A stretch of 64,000 nucleotides of DNA, from contig CAWFNX010000005.1 of NCBI GenBank assembly GCA_963817335.1, positions 868,001 through 932,000 of the forward strand. Direction: 5' to 3'. This DNA comes from AV40 sp963817335 (GTDB taxonomy: Bacteria > Verrucomicrobiota > Verrucomicrobiia > Chthoniobacterales > UBA10450). Position numbers and translations under genes: made by a program. Below, in pieces: positions 50,948-59,622 of the stretch (the first letter of the stretch is position 1; each line of letters opens with the position of its first letter). The notes beneath the pieces are model-generated. The model made no database searches and was not told where the DNA came from. It worked only from the letters and a program-made list of their open reading frames with translations.

Positions 50948-51907
50948 TCAGAAACGCGACAAGGTTTCGTGATCCTCAACGCAGCGCTGCGTCTCGATTG
51001 TGACGTGGACTAACTCTTCGTGCTCTTGAAGCAATTCGCGATACGCATTGGAACTCTTCGGTTCGTGGGCGACGATGGAAACAATGGCTGCGAATTTTCC
51101 GGTGCTGACCTGCCAGACATGGAGATCGGTGACGATCGAATCGCCGTCACTTTCCACTGCGCGCCGGATTTCGTCAGGCAAATCGGCAGAGAGCGGTGTC
51201 CGATCGACCAGAATGCCGCTGGTATCTCGCAGTAATTGGTAAGCCCACGAAAATACAACGCCGCTTCCAACGAGACCAACGATGGGATCGAGCCAACCCC
51301 AGCCAAAAAATTTCCCCGAAGTCAATGCGACAATGGCGAGGAACGTTGTGAACGCATCAGCAACGACGTGTAAATAAGCTGCGCGCAGATTCAAATCGTG
51401 ATGATGATGAGCATGTCCGTGATGATCGTGTCCGGAGTGGTGATGATCGTCTTTGAGAAGGAGAGCGCAGACGAGATTTACAGTCAGTGCCAAGCAAGCA
51501 ATTCCGATTGCCTCGTTGAAATGGATCGCAAGAGGAACAAACAGACGGTGAACGGATTCGCCGGCCATGAGCAGCGCGACGATCGACAACACCACGGCGC
51601 TGGCAAACCCGCCCAACACGCCGATTTTTCCCGTACCGAAACTGAACTGCTGGTTGGTTGAATGCCGCCGGGTGAAGTAATAGGCGACCGCCGTGATTAG
51701 GAACGCGGTCACGTGCGTGCTCATGTGCCAGCCGTCGGCCAGGAGCGCCATTGAATGAGAAAGCAAACCGGCGGTGATCTCGACGATCATCATCACGCCG
51801 GTAATGGCGATGACAATGTGCGTTCGGCGTTCGCCTTTCGTGAAATCGCTCACGAAGTGATGCGAATGCCTGAACCGAGCATGATTCGCACGGTGCATTT
51901 TCGTCAA
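50948..51907 (-). CDS. Cation diffusion facilitator, second copy
   Basis: A 319-residue CDF protein with HxxxD in LLADGWHMSTHVTAF, a His-rich loop between helices 4 and 5 (HHHSGHDHHGHAHHHHD) and HVVADAFTTFLAIVAL in helix 5. It is only distantly similar to the copy at 45783-46712; the His-rich segment is internal here and N-terminal there, so the two probably have different regulation or metals. It lies between a TonB receptor and a porin. Confidence 0.92.
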   Translation of the reverse strand: MTKMHRANHARFRHSHHFVSDFTKGERRTHIVIAITGVMMIVEITAGLLSHSMALLADGWHMSTHVTAFLITAVAYYFTRRHSTNQQFSFGTGKIGVLGGFASAVVLSIVALLMAGESVHRLFVPLAIHFNEAIGIACLALTVNLVCALLLKDDHHHSGHDHHGHAHHHHDLNLRAAYLHVVADAFTTFLAIVALTSGKFFGWGWLDPIVGLVGSGVVFSWAYQLLRDTSGILVDRTPLSADLPDEIRRAVESDGDSIVTDLHVWQVSTGKFAAIVSIVAHEPKSSNAYRELLQEHEELVHVTIETQRCVEDHETLSRF

Positions 51908-51933
51908 AATAACGCGTTTCGGGAAAAATCCGT

Positions 51934-54113
51934 CTAAAAATCGTAAGCAACCGTGCCGTAGAAACCGCGGCGTTGACCGAATTGCGGTGCGCCGACGCCG
52001 ATGCCGCTGCCGTCCCGCAATTCATAAATCTCGTCGAACAGATTTACGATATCGAACCTGATCTTAAAGCTTCCAGGCAGGCTTGGTATTTTCAGGATGC
52101 GCTGAAGGGACAAGTTGACCGTTCCGTAATCGGGAACGCTCTTGGTGTTGGCGAAGCCGCGGCGGAGTCCGCTACCGTAGAGAAACTCAGTCGACAACCT
52201 CCAGTCCTGCCAGGTGTAAGCTCCACCGGCGGTTGCGGTCCAGCGCTGGTCGTGGTCGAGAAAGACCCAATGTTTGTTAACGAATGCATATTCGGCCGGA
52301 TCGAAAAGAAATTGGGACGAGCTCCAGTGAACGCCGCGGGCCCAACCCCAGGCCGCGTTGCCGTAAAGCGAAAACGGACCGTGATCGTAGTTGGTGGTCA
52401 GCTCGCCGCCGTAAATTCGGCCGCGCTTGTAATTGAATGATGAAAGGATGAGAGCCTGTCCGAATTGGCCCTCGTCCAATGTCGAGTGCGAACTTTTGTA
52501 AAAACCGTCGAGACCGACGTTCCAGCCTTCCATGATTTTTTGGGTGACGCCGGCGTCGAAGTAATCTGCTCGCTCCGAACTAATAGTCGAATCCTTGGTG
52601 ATGGCCGATTCGTTGGTGGTGCCGGTGAACTTGGAAATCGTGCTTTGCGGCACCGCTTCAAGTGGCGGCGGGGTGAAGTAGCGGGCGTAACCCGCGTGTA
52701 ACACGGTGCCGTCCCACGGCGTGTAAACGACGTTCACGCGCGGGCTCAACTGGTTTTCATCTCTGAAGGCGTTCACGAAATCCAAGCGACCGCCGAAATT
52801 AACGGTGAGTTGTTCGAGCGGTTTCCATTCGTCCTGCAAATAGAAGCCGTAGAAGTAACCGTACTTGTCGTTATTATCGACGATCCGCTGCGGCATGTTG
52901 CTGATTTGATTGCCGTTGGCGTCGACCGGAAAAACCAGCGTTACTGTGTCGACGGTGGCGTGTTGTTCGGTGAAAATGAAGCCGCCGCGAATCGTGTGCT
53001 CGTCGTTGAGTTTGTAACTCGAATCGAACTCGGCGCCGTTGGAAAGAATGTCGCGATCGACCCGGGAGGCGACGCCATTGAAAATCAGATCGCCGACTTC
53101 ATCGGGACGAAAAAGAATCGAGCTGTATCGATTGAAGACCGACGCCTGGAAATTGAAATCGTCAGATTTCTTCTGGTAGGTCAGGATGTCGTAGTAATTC
53201 TCTTCCGATTGGTTCTCATCGAGTTTGGCCGAATTGAAATTCGTGCGTCCCATGTCGTCGAACATTGGCGTTTGGCCCGGATTATTTGGGATTTCGAAAT
53301 CATTGTGGTTGTGGCCGGCGAGGAGCGAGAAGCGGCTGGTGTCGTCAATGATGTAGGACAGGTAAGCGAATTCCTTGAATTGATCGGTGTCGTCGTGAAT
53401 CGGGCTGCTGCTGCGCGTTGGATTTTCGATGCCGATGCCGTCGTGCAAATAACTTTGGTTAACGTAATAGCTCAGCTTTCCGGTCACGCCGCCGCGCTCG
53501 AGGCTTTCCATGAACGTGTCGAAACTTCCGACATAGATTGACGCTTCGCTGCCGGTAAAGGCCGCGCCATTCTTGGTGTGAATGTCGACAACGCCGGTTT
53601 CGCGAAAGCCAAACTGCGCCGGAAGCGCACCGGTCATGAGTGAGATGTTATCGGCAAAGCGCGTTGCCAGTTCCGGACCGAAGCCGGGAATACTTTCCGG
53701 CAGAAGCACGTCGTCGATTCGGTACTGCAAATTGGCGTGCTCGCCGCGGACGTGGAGTTGCCCGAACGAATCTCGCGCCACGCCGGGAAAACGCAGGAGC
53801 GTTTCGTTAAATGGAGCGTTCTCGCCCTGGGCCTGCGAATCGAGCCGGTCAGGTCCAATGGTGTAGCGCGTGGCGCCCAGGCTCGGGACAATCGCTTCGC
53901 GTGAAATGTCCAGTTCCTGGCTGGTCACGTTGACTTGCTCGGCGTGGCCGTTCCCGGCGATGGCGAAGTTGATGGCGACGCCGCCGGTGAAGCTGCGGTA
54001 GTTGTTGGCGAAGTTGAAGCCGGCGAGGCCGCTGGTTTTGAAACAGCCTCCTGGGCGGTGACGATTCTCGTAATAAAGAGGATCGCACCAAATGCGATTG
54101 GAAATTTTTTCAT
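51934..54113 (-). CDS. TonB-dependent outer-membrane receptor, frameshifted near its N-terminus
   Basis: About 720 residues of plug and 22-strand barrel. The plug includes TLLRFPGVARDSFGQLHVRGEHANLQYRIDDVLLPE and the C-terminus ends GQRRGFYGTVAYDF, with terminal Phe. Receptor family matches siderophore/cobalamin/metal-type TonB receptors; the neighbours suggest zinc. The signal peptide (MKKFPIAFGAILFITRIVTAQ) and an Ala/Ser/Pro/Thr-rich linker are in one frame from ATG 54113, which hits a stop near 53925; the receptor continues in the next frame (VTSQELDISREAIVPS). A one-base indel near 53930-53960 is needed to join them. Confidence 0.85.
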
Positions 54114-54279
54114 GAAAGTTGTTTGTCGATCTAGTTTTCAAAGTTTGGTGATTGGTTGTGACGTACGGATTTACTCGAACGCGAATCGAAAGCGGCGCAT
54201 CTGCACAAATGCGACCGAGAATCAGGCGAAGCGGCCTAACGACTTACTCCGCGCGAGACGCGGTTGGCTTGTGCCGGTT

Positions 54280-54582
54280 TTAGGCCGGCGGAGCGTGCTC
54301 GAAAACAGCAGCGACGAGAAAGACGGGCTGGATCCATCGCGGAGTCAGCTCAGAGATTTCAAACTCACCCAGCGGGACTGGCGCTCTGATTAAAAGCGCG
54401 ATTGGCGTGTGATCGTAATTACCCGAAGCGATAAAGGTCGCCGCGCAAGTGTGTTCGACCTTGTTCGCGTCCGGATGAACGCGCTCGTGTAACTGGGGAG
54501 AGACACTCAGGGTTAGCGTCCAGAGAAAAGCTGCCGAAGCGAGGATCGCGACGGAGGCACGGGCTATCGTGCTACGCTTCAT
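54280..54582 (-). CDS. Small secreted His/Cys protein of metal clusters
   Basis: A 100-residue protein with a signal peptide or anchor (VAILASAAFLWTLTLSVSPQ). The motif LHERVHPDANKVEHTCAATFIASG is typical of small proteins found next to TonB receptors and metal transporters (DUF2946-like). Spaced His and one Cys could bind metal. It precedes the receptor on the same strand by about 165 bases and is probably the first gene of the metal island. Confidence 0.7.
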   Translation of the reverse strand: MKRSTIARASVAILASAAFLWTLTLSVSPQLHERVHPDANKVEHTCAATFIASGNYDHTPIALLIRAPVPLGEFEISELTPRWIQPVFLVAAVFEHAPPA

Positions 54583-54654
54583 CGACGCCGATTGTCTCTT
54601 CCCCCGATGAAGTTAGCAACAATTTTTTGGGAGCGTGAGTTCCGCAGAAAACGA

Positions 54655-54680
54655 AACAGCCCCGACGGGTCGGGGCTGTT
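54655..54680 (-). terminator. Intrinsic terminator of the octapeptide-repeat gene
   Basis: On the minus strand AACAGCCCCGAC-CC-GTCGGGGCTGTT forms a perfect 12-bp stem, followed by TCGTTTTC. It lies about 20 bases after the stop at 54703. Confidence 0.75.
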
Positions 54681-54702
54681 CCACATTTCGAGTTTTCGAA
54701 TT

Positions 54703-55131
54703 TTATTGTTTTGGACTGGTCGCCGCAGAAGGCTTCGTCGACGTCTTTTTGCTACTCGCTTTGGACTTCACGCTGGTCGACTTACTCGGTCCCGTAATAG
54801 GCCCAATCGTGGCGCTGGTGGTTGGCCCGATCGTCGCACTTGTAGTTGGTCCAATCGTAGCGCTGGTTATTGGACCGATGGTCGCGCTGGTGATTGGCCC
54901 AATGGTGGCGCTAGTGGTAGGCCCAATCGTTGCCCCGGTGATAGGTCCGATTGTTGTCTGTGGTTGGGCCAGGCCTTGCGTTTGCCCTGGCATACTTTGC
55001 CCCGCGTTCGTCGGCATCGATGTTGCGGGACGGGATCCGCCGGTGCCCGGCGCCTGACCCATGACGTAAGCGGCAAGTGAAAAACCGCTCGCTACAGCGA
55101 TCGCGAAGACAGTGGAGTTCGCTAGCTTCAT
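54703..55131 (-). CDS. Secreted octapeptide-repeat protein (ATIGPxTS)
   Basis: A 142-residue protein: signal peptide (VFAIAVASGFSLAAYVMG), a Gly/Pro/Gln stretch, then seven to eight copies of an octapeptide ATIGP(I/T)T(S/G) from about residue 60 to 110, and a Lys/Ser/Thr-rich tail. The DNA is a 24-base tandem repeat with silent drift, so the protein sequence is under selection or recently expanded. AAAGGG lies about 10 bases before the ATG. Function unknown; a surface or wall-attached linker is possible. The opposite strand is also open (see rejected items). Confidence 0.72.
   Translation of the reverse strand: MKLANSTVFAIAVASGFSLAAYVMGQAPGTGGSRPATSMPTNAGQSMPGQTQGLAQPQTTIGPITGATIGPTTSATIGPITSATIGPITSATIGPTTSATIGPTTSATIGPITGPSKSTSVKSKASSKKTSTKPSAATSPKQ
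54790..54960. repeat. 24-base tandem repeat, about 7-8 units
   Basis: Units read GGCCCAATCGTGGCGCTGGTG-like on the plus strand and encode ATIGPITS on the minus strand. Drift is mostly at third positions, with Ile/Thr alternating at position 6. Confidence 0.85.
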
Positions 55132-55297
55132 TTTTGTTAACCCTTTCGTTTTCTAAGTTTTGACCTTCACCGACCGATGCAGTCGCCCAATGAAGGTGAT
55201 GAATCGCAGCCTCATCAGAGAATTGCGTTCACCAATCTATTTACGATTTTCGAATGCGGATTGGATGCGACAAATCCGTTGCGCGCGTGAAAACGCT

Positions 55298-55957
55298 CTA
55301 GCTCGGATGTTCGGTGACCCACTGAAGAGCAACCCGGGCCACTTGTCTCGAGTTCTTCAGTTTCAACTTCTCTTTAATGTTGGTGCGATGAGTTTCCACC
55401 GTCTTCGGGCTCAGGTTCAACGATTTGGAAATTTCGTGGACGTCCCGGCCTTTGCCGAGGAGCTCGAAGATTTCCAGCTCCCGATCGGTGAGCAGGCTGA
55501 CCAGGTCATGACTTGAGCGTGGTTGCTCGTCTCCGCCATTTTGTTGGAATTGTTCGGCAATTTCCCGGCTGAGATAACGTTTTCCGTTCAAAGTGTCCTG
55601 AAGCGCCGTTGCGATATTATCGATCGCGTCCTGTTTGACGATGTAACCCGTGGCGCCGGCCCGAAGGGCACGGGTCGCGTAAAGCGCTTCTTCGTGCATG
55701 GAAAGAATAAGGACGGGGATGTTGGGAAGCTCGCTTCGAATGGTCTTGGTCAACTCGATGCCGCTGGCGCCCGGAAGTCCGATGTCAACAATGACCAGAT
55801 CGGGTTTGAGCTCGCGAATTGAGGCCATTGCCTCCACCGCCGCGCTGGCTTCGCCGCAAACCACAAAACCCGCTTTTGAATCGATCAGGCGAACTAGCCC
55901 TTTGCGCAAAACCGGGTGGTCGTCGACCAGAAAGATGCGCTTTTTGTTTTCTGACAT
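55298..55957 (-). CDS. NarL/FixJ-type response regulator, copy 1
   Basis: A 219-residue regulator: receiver with KRIFLVDDHPVLRKGL, phospho-acceptor Asp in DLVIVDIGLPGASG, Thr/Ser and Lys (LSMHEEAL, GYIVKQDA), then a LuxR-type HTH (LTDRELEIFELLGKGRDVHEISKSLNLSPKTVETHRTNIKEKL). It is a paralogue of the regulator at 56065-56766; a repeat spacer separates them. Both follow the same histidine kinase. Confidence 0.95.
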   Translation of the reverse strand: MSENKKRIFLVDDHPVLRKGLVRLIDSKAGFVVCGEASAAVEAMASIRELKPDLVIVDIGLPGASGIELTKTIRSELPNIPVLILSMHEEALYATRALRAGATGYIVKQDAIDNIATALQDTLNGKRYLSREIAEQFQQNGGDEQPRSSHDLVSLLTDRELEIFELLGKGRDVHEISKSLNLSPKTVETHRTNIKEKLKLKNSRQVARVALQWVTEHPS

Positions 55958-56060
55958 CTAAATATTTAGCGATTCAACTTCACAGCAGGAATGGGCGCAT
56001 AAAATATCTCCACCGTTGATCACTCAAATCGCTAAATCATTAACTCATTAAATCGCTGAT
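55958..56060. repeat. AAATCGCTAAAT-type repeat spacer
   Basis: TAAATATTTAGCGATT at the left and CAAATCGCTAAATC, then TTAAATCGCTGATTG at the right, are inverted/direct copies of the same short unit. It separates the two response-regulator genes. Confidence 0.6.
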
Positions 56061-56064
56061 TGTT

Positions 56065-56766
56065 TCATCCGGTCTGGCCCTCGACCCATTGGGTGGCAAA
56101 GCGATTGACTTCGCGCGCATTTTTCAAATTCAATTTCTCCTTGATGTGCGCGCGGTGGGTCTCGACCGTTTTTCTGCTAATGTGGAGTGCGTCGGAAATC
56201 TCGTGGACGTCGTGACCTTTTCCGATGAGCTCGAGGATCTCCAGTTCGCGGTCGCTCAGCTTGTCGGTCGGATTGGCCTGAGTGCTTCCGCTGGCGAAAT
56301 TGGTAATTAATTTCGCGGACATCTGGGTGCTCAGGTAGGGGCGCCCGGCCAGCACTTCCCGAATCGCGCCGATTACATTTTCGAGCGCTTCCTGTTTCAT
56401 GACGTAACCCTGGGCGCCGGCCCGAAGAGAGCGCAAGGCGTAGAGCGACTCGTCGTGCATCGACAAAATCAACACCGGCAATTTCGCGAACTCGGCCCGA
56501 ATGTTTTTGATCAATTCGATGCCGTTGGCGCCCGGTAAACTAAGATCCACAATCACCAGGTCGGGTTTTAATTCGCGAATCCGGACCATTCCTTCGGCGG
56601 CATCGCCGGCTTCACCACAAATCTTGAATCCGTCGTTGGTGCTGTTGATCAGCTGTTCGAGCCCTTTTCGAAACAGCGGATGATCGTCCACGATGACGAT
56701 GCGTTTTGATTTTGCCGGCTTGGATGTCGACCCGGACTTGTCGTTTTGGGCGACCGCCGTTTTCAT
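56065..56766 (-). CDS. NarL/FixJ-type response regulator, copy 2
   Basis: A 233-residue regulator with receiver (KRIVIVDDHPLFRKGL; Asp in DLVIVDLSLPGANG) and LuxR HTH (LSDRELEILELIGKGHDVHEISDALHISRKTVETHRAHIKEKL). It overlaps the histidine kinase gene by 4 bases (ATGA), so it is the direct partner, while copy 1 is the diverged duplicate downstream. An extra 20-residue basic N-terminal tail distinguishes it. Confidence 0.95.
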   Translation of the reverse strand: MKTAVAQNDKSGSTSKPAKSKRIVIVDDHPLFRKGLEQLINSTNDGFKICGEAGDAAEGMVRIRELKPDLVIVDLSLPGANGIELIKNIRAEFAKLPVLILSMHDESLYALRSLRAGAQGYVMKQEALENVIGAIREVLAGRPYLSTQMSAKLITNFASGSTQANPTDKLSDRELEILELIGKGHDVHEISDALHISRKTVETHRAHIKEKLNLKNAREVNRFATQWVEGQTG

Positions 56767-58799
56767 TTGGCTAGTGGGAGATGGAGCGCCACCCGGGTCC
56801 CGCCGCGTCGCGGAGATTCCAGTTCCAGCCGGGCTTCGATGGATTGGGCCCGGTACTGCATGATGTGAAAACCCAGACCCGGTCGATGATTTTTAGCGTG
56901 TCCATTGAGACCAACGCCGTCGTCGGTAACGCTGAAGACAAATTCGCGCCGTCTTCGAGTCGCTTCGAGAATGATCTCCCTGGCCCGGGCGTGTTTGTTG
57001 GCGTTGATCACCGCTTCGCGAAGAATTCGAAAAATCTCGTAGGCGACCCGGTCATCTTCAATGTTCAGTTCGTGTTCACAGCGGAACCGGCATGGAGTCT
57101 TCCAGATTTTTCGCTCGGCCAGATCACGAAGCGCGTCTTCGAATCCGGCCGCGTCAATTTGCTCCTTGTGCAAATCGTGCGCGATGTTGCGCGCGTCCAT
57201 CACCGAATTGTTGATAAGCCGGGCAATCTTCTCCAATTCCGCGGGATCGGCCACGCGGTGGTCCTTCAACCGAAGGGCTGAGGCTCGGGCCATGAAAGCG
57301 ATGGCGGTGAGTTGTTGGCAGAGACCATCATGCAATTCCTGACCGAGCCGTTCCTGCTCCCGGTCGCTGATTTCCAGGATCTGACCCTCGAGACCTTTGC
57401 GGCGGTTGATCTCCGTCTCGAGCTCGGAATTAGCTTCGCGTAACGCGCGGGTCCGCTGGTGGACAATTTTTTCCAGCATCTGTTTCGATCTTCGCAGCCC
57501 AAGCTCGGCTTGCTTGCGCGCAGTAATGTCCGCATTCGTTTCCAGAATAGAGGAACGCTTACCAAGTTCGTCGCGATCGACAACCCAATGACTCATCACA
57601 AAAATTTTCGTGCCGTCCTTGTGTCGGTGAACGAGTTCTCCTCTCCAACGATTATCGCGCTCAAGTTTTTTGTAGATTTTCCGGAGCGGTTCGGAATGCT
57701 CGGTCCGTAACAATTTGTGAGTGACCTGTCCAAAAGCTTCTGTCGCTGAATAGCCATAGAGCTCTTGCGCGCCGCGATTCCAGTAGGTAACGCGGTCTTC
57801 GTGGTCGCGGATCAGAATCGCTTCATTCGTCAGTTCCAGCAGGCGCGCCTGTTCGGTCAAACGCAGGTCACTTTTCTTTTGTTTGGTAATGTCTCGCGCG
57901 ATTTTCGAGACGCCAACAATTTTGCCGTCGCGGTCTTTGATTGGTGAAATGGTCAGCGCGACATCCAGCAAAGTGCCATCCTTGCGAGAGCGAATTGTCT
58001 CGTAATGGTCGATCGACCGTCCGCTCCGAATCTTCCTGAGAATCTCCTTCTCCTCACTTTGGCGCTCGGGTGGAATCAGCATGAGTATCGATTTGCCGAT
58101 AATCTCATTGGCTTTGTAACCAAAAATGCGTTCCGCGCTCTGGTTCCAATCCGTGACAATGCCGTTGAGATCTTTCGCGGCAATCGCGTCATGCGAGGAT
58201 TGAACCACTGCAGCCAGTCGCAGCGCCGCAGCTTCGGCGCGCTTCCGTTCGGTGATGTCGATCAACATATTGACACCGCCGACAATTCGGCCCATAGCGT
58301 CGCGCAGTGGCGTTGGATAAGGGACGAAGCAAATTCGTGAACCATCCGGGCGTTCCGCGATTGCCTCTGCGTTCCGAATGACCCGACCGGTTTTGATCGC
58401 GATCGCCATCGGGCATTTCTGGTGCGGCATGCGACGGCCGTCCGGGTAATAGAGTTTCCAAGTCACGCACCACTTGTCGGTTCCGAGTTTCGGAACGCGC
58501 CCGGACAATTCGACGCAGGCCTGATTGAAATGGGTAAGCCGCCCCTGGGCGTCGGTGGTATAAACCGCCGCCGGCAGCGCATTGATCATTTCGCGAAATT
58601 TCTGCTCCGCTAGGCGAGCCGCCCCCTCGCTGTGTTTGAGATCGTGGATCTCCTCGCGTCGCGGTAAACTATTTTTAAGGCGACGCCTAAGGCTTCGATT
58701 ACTTGCATTCGCGCCGTTCGAACCCTTGCCCTGCGCGTGATGGGTTCCGTTTCGTTGCCCTTTCGGCCTTTTGCTAGCCGTAATTTTCGTTTTGTTCAT
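56763..58799 (-). CDS. Multi-PAS sensor histidine kinase (NarX-like HisKA_3)
   Basis: A 678-residue kinase without clear membrane helices: a Lys/Arg-rich start, three PAS domains (FREMINALPAAVYTTDAQG; RLAAVVQSSHDAIAAKDLNG; LELTNEAILIRDHEDRV), a coiled coil, a HisKA_3 domain with phospho-His in RLGQELHDGLCQQLTAI, and a HATPase with VTDDGVGLNG and GLGFHIMQYRA. It would sense a soluble or internal signal. I chose ATG 58799; ATG 58925 in the same frame is the alternative. Overlaps the response regulator by 4 bases. Confidence 0.92.
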   Translation of the reverse strand: MNKTKITASKRPKGQRNGTHHAQGKGSNGANASNRSLRRRLKNSLPRREEIHDLKHSEGAARLAEQKFREMINALPAAVYTTDAQGRLTHFNQACVELSGRVPKLGTDKWCVTWKLYYPDGRRMPHQKCPMAIAIKTGRVIRNAEAIAERPDGSRICFVPYPTPLRDAMGRIVGGVNMLIDITERKRAEAAALRLAAVVQSSHDAIAAKDLNGIVTDWNQSAERIFGYKANEIIGKSILMLIPPERQSEEKEILRKIRSGRSIDHYETIRSRKDGTLLDVALTISPIKDRDGKIVGVSKIARDITKQKKSDLRLTEQARLLELTNEAILIRDHEDRVTYWNRGAQELYGYSATEAFGQVTHKLLRTEHSEPLRKIYKKLERDNRWRGELVHRHKDGTKIFVMSHWVVDRDELGKRSSILETNADITARKQAELGLRRSKQMLEKIVHQRTRALREANSELETEINRRKGLEGQILEISDREQERLGQELHDGLCQQLTAIAFMARASALRLKDHRVADPAELEKIARLINNSVMDARNIAHDLHKEQIDAAGFEDALRDLAERKIWKTPCRFRCEHELNIEDDRVAYEIFRILREAVINANKHARAREIILEATRRRREFVFSVTDDGVGLNGHAKNHRPGLGFHIMQYRAQSIEARLELESPRRGGTRVALHLPLAK

Positions 58800-59058
58800 G
58801 ACCTGGAACAAATCGCCCGAAGCTGATCTTACTCGTAAAAGCGTTCCTCGAAAGGCAAAAAGACCGACGTGGGTGGCGAGCGTGGCCAGCAATCTTTCGA
58901 CGTTGTTCTTGGGACGACCTTTCATCGAATAAAAGTTTTTGCTGCGTCGTCTGAATTGGCCCCGTCCCCAGACCGTGCCGGAGACTTCTTAAATCTGAAG
59001 ATATGAATTGGTTAGCTATTAACTGGAACAGGCGTACAGGAGAGGAGACGGTCCCCTG

Positions 59059-59394
59059 ATGCGCACGCTTGCAAAGCTGATTGAAACTGAACTGGAGAAA
59101 CAGGAGATCTGCGCCGTTTACAATTCGCACCTCGGGCGGGTGTGGCCGAAAAGTATGAGCGCAGCCAAGCGAATGCAGCAGATCAAGCAATTTGCCAGGC
59201 AGCGTGGACTCGCGGTCACCTTTTACGATGTCGGATTGTGCGCGATTTTCGAAAAAGCGAAAGCTCCCGCGCGGGGCACGAAAAGAGTATTGGTGCTCGA
59301 TAGGGATGGCCACGTAGACGGCGATGGCTACCTGGACGGCGATGGTCAGGTAGACGGCGACGGCGCGAAGCCGTCGCGAAAGCGGCGCAGCTAG
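59059..59394 (+). CDS. Small protein with VDGDG repeat tail
   Basis: A 111-residue protein. Residues 1-75 form an alpha/beta-like domain (LAKLIETELEKQEICAVYNSHLGRVWPKSM) of no recognised family. The tail DRDGHVDGDGYLDGDGQVDGDG is a short repeat of Asp-Gly units, encoded by an imperfect 21-base DNA repeat; such D-G repeats can bind calcium in other proteins, but here it may be a DNA-level expansion. It is divergent from the histidine kinase and stands alone. Confidence 0.6.
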   Translation: MRTLAKLIETELEKQEICAVYNSHLGRVWPKSMSAAKRMQQIKQFARQRGLAVTFYDVGLCAIFEKAKAPARGTKRVLVLDRDGHVDGDGYLDGDGQVDGDGAKPSRKRRS

Positions 59395-59603
59395 TAACCG
59401 CGGTTAAGCGTTTTTCGCGGGCGAAGGATTTACGATCGTCGGACTGGACGATTCCTTTTTTTCCGCTGGATTTGTGACATTCGTCTCTTTTTTCTCATAC
59501 GTCGCAAACGGCCCGGTCCGCGTGCTTCTCGATCCGATTGCGGAATGGAACCGATTTGGGTCTGTTTCGAATTGACCGTCGGGCTATTCCTTGTCACTCT
59601 GCG

Positions 59604-59616
59604 CCCCTTTTAGGGG
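59604..59616 (+). promoter_or_regulatory. Hairpin covering the Shine-Dalgarno of the barrel gene
   Basis: CCCCT-TTT-AGGGG is a perfect small hairpin whose right arm AGGGG is the ribosome-binding site, 6 bases before the ATG at 59623. It could reduce or thermally tune translation. The 228-base spacer before it (59395-59622) holds no gene; a TAACCGCGGTTA palindrome follows the upstream stop. Confidence 0.4.
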
Positions 59617-59622
59617 TTCAGA

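Noticed and set aside
52810..53541. 243-codon frame antisense to the TonB receptor
   Set aside because: Val/Ile/Glu-rich complement of barrel strands; no family match recognised.
54635..55057. Plus-strand frame with VGPIVALV repeats
   Set aside because: Complement of the octapeptide repeat; the minus strand has signal peptide, ribosome-binding site and terminator.
59395..59560. Minus-strand frame ending in PSPAKNA before the barrel gene
   Set aside because: It has protein-like composition but no start codon between its limiting stops.
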